From positions 186,001 through 250,000 of the forward strand of contig NZ_AXAL01000002.1 in assembly GCF_000472785.1 (NCBI RefSeq): a stretch of DNA of 64,000 nt, given 5' to 3'. The notes beneath the pieces were generated by a model that worked only from the letters and a program-made list of their open reading frames with translations, ran no database searches and was not told the origin of the DNA. Position 1 is the first letter of the stretch; each line of letters opens with the position of its first letter. This stretch comes from Mesorhizobium loti CJ3sym (lineage in GTDB: Bacteria > Pseudomonadota > Alphaproteobacteria > Rhizobiales > Rhizobiaceae). Positions 59,337 to 64,000 of this stretch are shown here, piece by piece. The translations under genes were made by a program, and so were the position numbers.

Positions 59337-59489
59337 GGAATAGCCAGTAGCCAGTAGCGAATAGGGAATTATCTTCTTCGCTACTCGCTACTCGCTACTC
59401 GCTACTCGCTACTCGCTACTCGCTACTCGCTACTCGCTACTCGCTACTCGCTACTCGCTACTCGCTACTCGCTACTCGCTACTCGCTAC
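59334..59489. repeat. Head-to-head 7-bp tandem repeats between convergent genes
   Basis: 59381-59485 holds fifteen perfect CTACTCG units plus a partial copy to 59489 (on the other strand TAGCGAG). On the left, 59334-59368 holds five phased 7-mers in the opposite sense: TAGGGAA, TAGCCAG, TAGCCAG, TAGCGAA, TAGGGAA. The decarboxylase stop (59334-59336) and the MltB-like stop (59486-59488, reverse TAG) both come from repeat units. The two arrays could pair as one long hairpin. Confidence 0.92.
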
Positions 59490-60664
59490 AACTTCCCCAA
59501 CAACTCTGGCGTCGGCCAGCCATCCACCGGCAATCCAAGCCGCATCTGTTCCTTGCGGATCGCCTCGCGGGTGTTGGTGCCCAGAATGCCGTCGACCGTG
59601 CCGACATCGTAGCCGCGGGCTTCCAGCTTGGTTTGTAGCGCCTTCATCTGGTCGTTGTTGAGGCCTGGCTCGGGGTTGCGCGGATCAAGCGGCGGTGCGC
59701 CGGCGAGCCGTGCGGCGAGGTTGGCCGCGGTCAGCGCGTAGGTGAAGGACTGGTTCCATTCGAGATAGACGTCGAAATTCTCATAGGTAAGGAAGGCCGG
59801 CCCCTTGCGGCCCATGGGCAGCGCGAGGCCAGCCGTGAGGCCCTTGTCGACCAGCGGCGAGCCGTCGGGATTGGTGACACCCCATTGCGCCCACTGTGTC
59901 AGCGGCAATTTGTTGGTGCGCCCGGTCTGGTCCCAGGGCATCTGGTCTGGCACGCGCACTTCCTGGATCCAGGGTTCGTCGCGCTTCCAGCCGCGCGACA
60001 GCACCTTGTTGGCCGTGGTCATGATCACGTCCGGCACGCTTTTGCGCAAGTCGATCTTGCCGTCGCCGTCGCCGTCGACACCGCGGGCCAGATAGTCCGA
60101 AGGCAGGATCTGCGTCTGGCCGATCTCCCCAGCCCAGGCGCCCTGGACGTCGGCCGGCAGCACGCCATGGTCGATCAGCTCCAGAAGCGGCACCAACTGC
60201 TGGCGAAACAACTGCGGGCGACGGCAATCATGCGACAGCGTCACCAGCGCGCTCAGCGTGTGGAAATCGCCCTGCACGGCGCCGAAATCCGTCTCCAGCG
60301 CCCAGAAGGCGGTGATGACTGGTGCCTGGACGCCAAACTGCTGGTCGGCGCGGGCGAAGACGTCGGCGTATTTCTTCATGTTCGCCGCACCTTGCTTCAG
60401 CCGGTAGGCCGAGATCATGCGGTTCGAGAATTCGATGAAGGTCTGGGTGAAGACGCCCTGGGCGCGGTCGCGCGCCAAGGCTCTTTCGTCGATCTTGGCG
60501 TCTTCCAGCGCATCGAGGCCGACCGCGCCGACCCCGGCCGCCTTGGCTTCCACTGCTACACCCTGTTTCCAGGTTTCGAAATCGCCGCCGCATTCCTGCG
60601 CCATCGCCGGCAAGGCCGTGGCGCACAAGAACAGCGCCGCGAGGGCTTGGGAACGCAGTCGCAT
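59486..60664 (-). CDS. MltB-like lytic murein transglycosylase with PG-binding domain
   Basis: 392 residues from ATG 60664, with AGGAAGC upstream. Signal peptide MRLRSQALAALFLCATALPA. The catalytic SLT/MltB-type domain holds the Glu in FWALETDFGAVQGDF, then GQTQILPSDYLARGVDGDGDGKIDL and the GW-rich substrate region. The C-terminal ~60 residues are a peptidoglycan-binding repeat (MKALQTKLEARGYDVGTVDGILGTNTREAI). It should cleave glycan strands in the periplasm with 1,6-anhydro product. The stop codon belongs to the 7-bp repeat array. Confidence 0.93.
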   Translation of the reverse strand: MRLRSQALAALFLCATALPAMAQECGGDFETWKQGVAVEAKAAGVGAVGLDALEDAKIDERALARDRAQGVFTQTFIEFSNRMISAYRLKQGAANMKKYADVFARADQQFGVQAPVITAFWALETDFGAVQGDFHTLSALVTLSHDCRRPQLFRQQLVPLLELIDHGVLPADVQGAWAGEIGQTQILPSDYLARGVDGDGDGKIDLRKSVPDVIMTTANKVLSRGWKRDEPWIQEVRVPDQMPWDQTGRTNKLPLTQWAQWGVTNPDGSPLVDKGLTAGLALPMGRKGPAFLTYENFDVYLEWNQSFTYALTAANLAARLAGAPPLDPRNPEPGLNNDQMKALQTKLEARGYDVGTVDGILGTNTREAIRKEQMRLGLPVDGWPTPELLGKL

Positions 60665-60789
60665 CAGCTTCCTTTCGAAACAAACAAGGCAATCAATCGT
60701 GCTTCGCCTGGGAAGCCCAACGACCTGGATTACCCGCGGTTGCACTCTTTACCGCTGGCTGTGTCGAAAAGCAGGCGGCAGGCCCGGTG

Positions 60790-61584
60790 TCAACGGGTGT
60801 TCTGCCGCAGCCACTTGTTCCAGGCGGCCTCAGAGCCGTTGAAGACGTTAATGTCGGACTTGCCGGTCATGCCGGGAACAATGCCGGTTCCGGTGTATTG
60901 CCAGAAGGTGAAGGGGTGGCTGCCGTACTTCTCCCGCGGGTGGCCGGCGACGGAACGCAGCCAGTAGGGATAGCCGCGGAAGCTCGACAGCTCGTTGTCA
61001 TCGAAGAAGTCGACCGAGGTGTAGATGATCGGCTTCTTGCCGTAGTGGCGCTCGACGATTTCGAGGAAGGTGGTCATTTCCGCGCGCACCGTGGCGGCGT
61101 CCGGACGCAACTTGCAGGTGGGTGATTGCGGGTTCCATTCCATGTCGAGCACCGGCGGCATCGCGGAGCGGTCGACCGGGACATTCTGGATGAACCAGCG
61201 CGCCTGCTGGGCCGCCGGGGTGCAGAAATAGAAGAAATGATAGGCCGCCCGCGGAACGCCCGAGGCCTTTGTGCGCGCCCAGTGCTCGTTGAAATACTCG
61301 TCGAAACGGTCGCCGCCTTCGGTCGCCTTGATGAAGGCGAAGGAGATGCCGCTGGCCTTGGCCGTCGGCCAGTCGACCGAGGTCTGGTATTTGGACACGT
61401 CGGTGCCGTGAACGGCATAGTTCCACGGGGCACCGCTGTCCCATTCATGCGGCTTGGAATCGGCGAAGCGCGGCGCGCGCACGGCGACTGTCGCGCTGCT
61501 GGACGGCGACAGTGGTGACAGATCGTCCACGGTCGAGCAGGCGCCGAGCAGCGTCAGCATGAAAAGAGCCGCAAGACGGCGCAT
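60790..61584 (-). CDS. GH25 lysozyme-like lipoprotein
   Basis: 264 residues from ATG 61584, with GGAAG upstream. Lipoprotein signal MRRLAALFMLTLLGACSTVD (lipobox LGAC). GH25 fold: AVHGTDVSKYQTSVDWPTAK with the first catalytic Asp, FIKATEGGDRFDEYF, the acidic pair in PPVLDMEWNP, and WQYTGTGIVPG at the end. It cleaves the beta-1,4 bond of peptidoglycan, or of a foreign cell wall, at the envelope. It sits 125 bp upstream of the MltB-like gene on the same strand, so cell-wall turnover is a local theme. Confidence 0.92.
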   Translation of the reverse strand: MRRLAALFMLTLLGACSTVDDLSPLSPSSSATVAVRAPRFADSKPHEWDSGAPWNYAVHGTDVSKYQTSVDWPTAKASGISFAFIKATEGGDRFDEYFNEHWARTKASGVPRAAYHFFYFCTPAAQQARWFIQNVPVDRSAMPPVLDMEWNPQSPTCKLRPDAATVRAEMTTFLEIVERHYGKKPIIYTSVDFFDDNELSSFRGYPYWLRSVAGHPREKYGSHPFTFWQYTGTGIVPGMTGKSDINVFNGSEAAWNKWLRQNTR

Positions 61585-61827
61585 CACAACTTCCAAGCCG
61601 GAATCAGCCGGTCGCTGATGGGTCTGTGAACTGGTGGCCGATCCGGCCTCTTCGAGCGATCGCCCCACGCATCACTCAATATACCATTTTTAGTGATCGC
61701 CGATCATGGTTGATAATCCGTTGATGGCGCTCGACAACAGCCGCGATTTTGCGGAAGCAATGGCGGCAAATCGATGACATAAATCGAGCCGGAAACTACC
61801 GGCGGCCGAAAAGCAGGGACGGAAAAG

Positions 61828-63207
61828 ATGCGGATCGTCGTCAAGATCATCAAATGGCTGCTTGGCCTGATCGTGCTGGCGGTCGCCGCTTTGTTTGCCT
61901 GGCTTTACATCGCGCCGCCCGAATTGATCCGCGTCGGCTCCGGCTATTCGGCCAAGATCGTCTGCTCGAACGTCTTCATCGCCGGGCGCGACCCCAACGA
62001 GGTGCTTGCCGTCGACGTGCAGGCGCCCGGGCACCCGCTGCTGCGGCTGATGCGGGTCTCGGTCGACAAGAACCGGGGAACCGTCTCGGCCGGACTGCTT
62101 GGATTCCTCGGCAAGAGCGTTGCCGTCGCGCGCGAGGGGTTAGGCTGCGCCTCGGTTCCGGACGGCGATGTCGGCAAGGCACGGCGCACGACGATCCCTG
62201 CCGAAGCGTCGGCCGCCGCCAAGGGCGATCTGTGGCCGGAGGGAGACCGGGTCAATGCCTCGCAGAATCCCGAAATCACGAAGATCATCGGCGATGCCGC
62301 GATGGCCGGCACCGGGATGCGCGCGATTGTGGTGGTCAAGAACGGCCGCGTCGTGGCGGAGCGCTATGGCGATGGCTTTTCCGACAAGACGCCGCTGCTC
62401 GGCTGGTCGATGACCAAGACGGTGAATGCCGCGATCATCGGCACGCTGGTCAAGGACGGCAAGATGGCGGTCGACAACAAGGGCCTGTTCGCGCCCTGGA
62501 AGGCCGACGGCCGTGCCGCCATCAGCCTTGCGGACATGATGGCCATGTCGAGCGGGCTGGAGTTCAACGAGGATTATGGCGACGTCGCCGATGTCACCCG
62601 CATGCTCTATCTCGAACCCGACATGGCGGGCTTTGCCGAATCCAAGCCGCTGGCGGCCGAGGTAGGCAAGGTGTTTTCCTATTCGAGTGGCACGGCGGTG
62701 ATGCTGTCGCGGCTGTGGCAGGATGCGATCGGCGACAAGGCCAAGGCGCTGACATGGCCGCGCAGCGCGCTGTTCGAGCCGCTCGGCATGCACAGCGCCG
62801 TGCTCGAGACCGACGAGCAGGGCACCTTCGTCGGCGGATCCTATCTCTATGCGACCGCGCATGACTGGGCGCGCTTCGGCCAGTTCCTGCTGCAAGGCGG
62901 GGTCTGGAACGGCAACCAGGTGCTGCCCGTCGGCTTCGTCGACTGGATGCGCGAACCCGCACCCGCCTCGAAAGTTTACGGCAAGGGCCAGTTGTGGATC
63001 GAAGGGCCTGGCGACGAGGACAGCCCCGGCGCCGGTGTCGCGGCAGGCCTGCCCAAGGATACGTTCTGGATGGAAGGGCATGACGGGCAAACAGTCACCA
63101 TCATTCCTTCGCAGCAATTGGTGATCGTGCGGTTGGGGCTGACGCCCGCCAAGTTCGGCTACCGGCCGCAGGCGATGGTGGGGGCGTTGGTGAAGGCGCT
63201 GAAATAA
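61828..63207 (+). CDS. Membrane-anchored serine hydrolase, class C beta-lactamase fold
   Basis: 459 residues with one N-terminal membrane span (residues ~7-28, IIKWLLGLIVLAVAALFAWL). The penicillin-binding fold has the nucleophile Ser194 and Lys197 in GWSMTKT, and Tyr285 in FSYSSGTAV, where Ser replaces the usual Asn of YxN. A late HDGQ (residues ~413-416) replaces KTG. This pattern is typical of EstB-type esterases or DD-peptidase relatives rather than true beta-lactamases. It faces the periplasm; the substrate is unknown. Confidence 0.88.
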   Translation: MRIVVKIIKWLLGLIVLAVAALFAWLYIAPPELIRVGSGYSAKIVCSNVFIAGRDPNEVLAVDVQAPGHPLLRLMRVSVDKNRGTVSAGLLGFLGKSVAVAREGLGCASVPDGDVGKARRTTIPAEASAAAKGDLWPEGDRVNASQNPEITKIIGDAAMAGTGMRAIVVVKNGRVVAERYGDGFSDKTPLLGWSMTKTVNAAIIGTLVKDGKMAVDNKGLFAPWKADGRAAISLADMMAMSSGLEFNEDYGDVADVTRMLYLEPDMAGFAESKPLAAEVGKVFSYSSGTAVMLSRLWQDAIGDKAKALTWPRSALFEPLGMHSAVLETDEQGTFVGGSYLYATAHDWARFGQFLLQGGVWNGNQVLPVGFVDWMREPAPASKVYGKGQLWIEGPGDEDSPGAGVAAGLPKDTFWMEGHDGQTVTIIPSQQLVIVRLGLTPAKFGYRPQAMVGALVKALK

Positions 63208-63288
63208 GCGCTTTTCATTCGCATTCAGGCTATCTCTCGCCCATTGGAACGGTGCAGTCTCGGTCCTGGAACCGGGAGAGCATGCGTC

Positions 63289-64000
63289 ATGATCGTGGGG
63301 TTTATCGGGCTTGGGACGATGGGGCGCAACGCGGCGCTCAATGTCAGGCGCGCCGGGTTCGAGATGGTCGTCTACGACATCCGTCCGCAGTCGATGGATG
63401 CGCTGACGGCCGTCGGCGCGATGCCCGCCACCAGCTCCGCCGACGTGCTGGCGCGCAGCGACGTCGTGGTGACGATGGTGTTTGGCCCGAAAGAGATCGA
63501 ACAGGTGGTGCGCGGGGAAAATGGATTCCTTACCACGTCCTGTGCCGGCAAATACTGGGTCGACATGACCACCAGCAGCCCGAAGCTGATGCGTGCGTTG
63601 GCCGTTGAGTTCCAGGCCAAGGGTGGCGGACCGGTCGATGCGCCGGTCACCGGATCCGTGGATGCCGCGATCCGTGGCGACATGCCGATGTTTGTTGGCG
63701 GCACCGATGCCGATGTCGAAGCGGTGCGGCCGGTCATCGAGGCCATGGGCGAACTGCGACGTGTCGGGTCCTATGGCAATGGCTATGTGGCCAAACTGGT
63801 CAACAACCAGCTCTGGAAAATCCATGCCGCCGCGATAGGCGAGGCGATGGTGACGGCCAAGCTGGCAGGGCTGGAGCCAGATGTCTGGTGGCAGGTGATG
63901 AAAGGCGGTGCCGCCGACAGCTTCGTGCTTCAGCACGATGTGCCGTCGATCTTCGCCGGCCATTACGATCCGTCGTTTCCAATCGCGCTATGCTTGAAGG
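63289..64000 (+). CDS. 3-hydroxyisobutyrate-dehydrogenase-family oxidoreductase (5' part)
   Basis: ATG 63289 opens a frame that runs off the right window edge; 237 residues are visible. The NAD(P) motif MIVGFIGLGTMGRNAALNV is at the N terminus. The substrate loop DAPVTGSVDAAIRGDMPMFVGG and the catalytic Lys in NGYVAKLVNNQLW are intact. Family members oxidise beta-hydroxy acids such as 3-hydroxyisobutyrate, tartronate or 6-phosphogluconate. The TTSS in VDMTTSSPKLM matches the usual substrate site. Specificity cannot be set without the missing C-terminal part and neighbours. Confidence 0.88.
   Translation, partial: MIVGFIGLGTMGRNAALNVRRAGFEMVVYDIRPQSMDALTAVGAMPATSSADVLARSDVVVTMVFGPKEIEQVVRGENGFLTTSCAGKYWVDMTTSSPKLMRALAVEFQAKGGGPVDAPVTGSVDAAIRGDMPMFVGGTDADVEAVRPVIEAMGELRRVGSYGNGYVAKLVNNQLWKIHAAAIGEAMVTAKLAGLEPDVWWQVMKGGAADSFVLQHDVPSIFAGHYDPSFPIALCLK

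Noticed and set aside
59381..59489. CRISPR-like appearance of regular repeats
   Set aside because: Units are 7 bp in direct tandem without spacers, and no cas genes are near; it is a simple tandem array.
62140..63963. 607-residue minus-strand open frame opposite the serine hydrolase and dehydrogenase genes
   Set aside because: Shadow frame: low-complexity His/Asp/Gly text, while the plus strand has family motifs and ribosome sites.

Overview
The window is about 64 kb of high-GC DNA with dense, short-spaced genes, frequent GTG starts, many 4-bp start/stop overlaps, and rhizobial-type palindromic intergenic elements. Its gene content (RutR with reductive pyrimidine degradation, an MttB-like methyltransferase with a dimethylglycine-dehydrogenase-like enzyme, EttA, many SDR, TetR and VOC proteins) points to an alphaproteobacterium of the order Hyphomicrobiales (Rhizobiales), most like Mesorhizobium. 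This assignment is by inspection, not by database search. No rRNA, tRNA, CRISPR array, integrase or transposase was seen.

Layout. 1-2.1 kb: tail of a peptide-type ABC ATPase, a VapBC-like toxin-antitoxin pair and a lysozyme-like lipoprotein. 2.3-6.3 kb: a non-pyrrolysine MttB-family methyltransferase and an 808-residue FAD/GcvT demethylating dehydrogenase, a plausible methylated-amine or betaine demethylation pair. 6.3-9.7 kb: small accessory genes (DoxX, secreted protein, VOC, ChaC, unknown). 9.8-13.5 kb: dihydropyrimidine dehydrogenase subunits PreT and PreA with a SAM methyltransferase between them. 13.8-17.9 kb: Rrf2/AhpD pair, a broken DoxX gene, two SDRs and a divergent XRE regulator. 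18-28.8 kb: rutR, a beta-alanine-type aminotransferase, N-carbamoyl-beta-alanine amidohydrolase, dihydropyrimidinase, two secreted paralogues, a cupin and a four-gene NitT/TauT/NMT1-type ABC importer. Together these genes would import a pyrimidine-like compound, reduce the ring, open it, remove the carbamoyl group and transaminate the product. RutR-like operators lie before preT and before the aminotransferase.

28.8-47 kb: Lrp next to a Met/Cys gamma-lyase-family enzyme, CHRD protein, a ThDP enzyme with a CaiB-type CoA-transferase, a lysophospholipase, RNase T2, a frameshifted membrane diguanylate cyclase, ettA, a ParD/RelE-type pair whose toxin is frameshifted, tam, a KAS III-like enzyme, and a LysR-controlled flavin monooxygenase with its FMN reductase. 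47-54 kb: two TetR-controlled groups of small genes, SDR, class IV aminotransferase, DUF2293 and TrmO. 54.5-64 kb: an ArsR-methyltransferase fusion coupled to metF, a 28-residue membrane protein, a DMT exporter, an ornithine/lysine-type decarboxylase, MltB-like and GH25 cell-wall enzymes, a serine hydrolase, and the start of a 3-hydroxyisobutyrate-dehydrogenase-family gene cut by the window edge.

The most unusual structures are: (i) a DUF559 nuclease-like gene bounded by perfect 42-bp inverted repeats, wedged in frame-overlap between the ATPase and permease genes of the importer operon; (ii) head-to-head 7-bp repeat arrays that supply the stop codons of two convergent genes; (iii) several precise operator-like palindromes next to their likely regulators; and (iv) three frameshifted genes.
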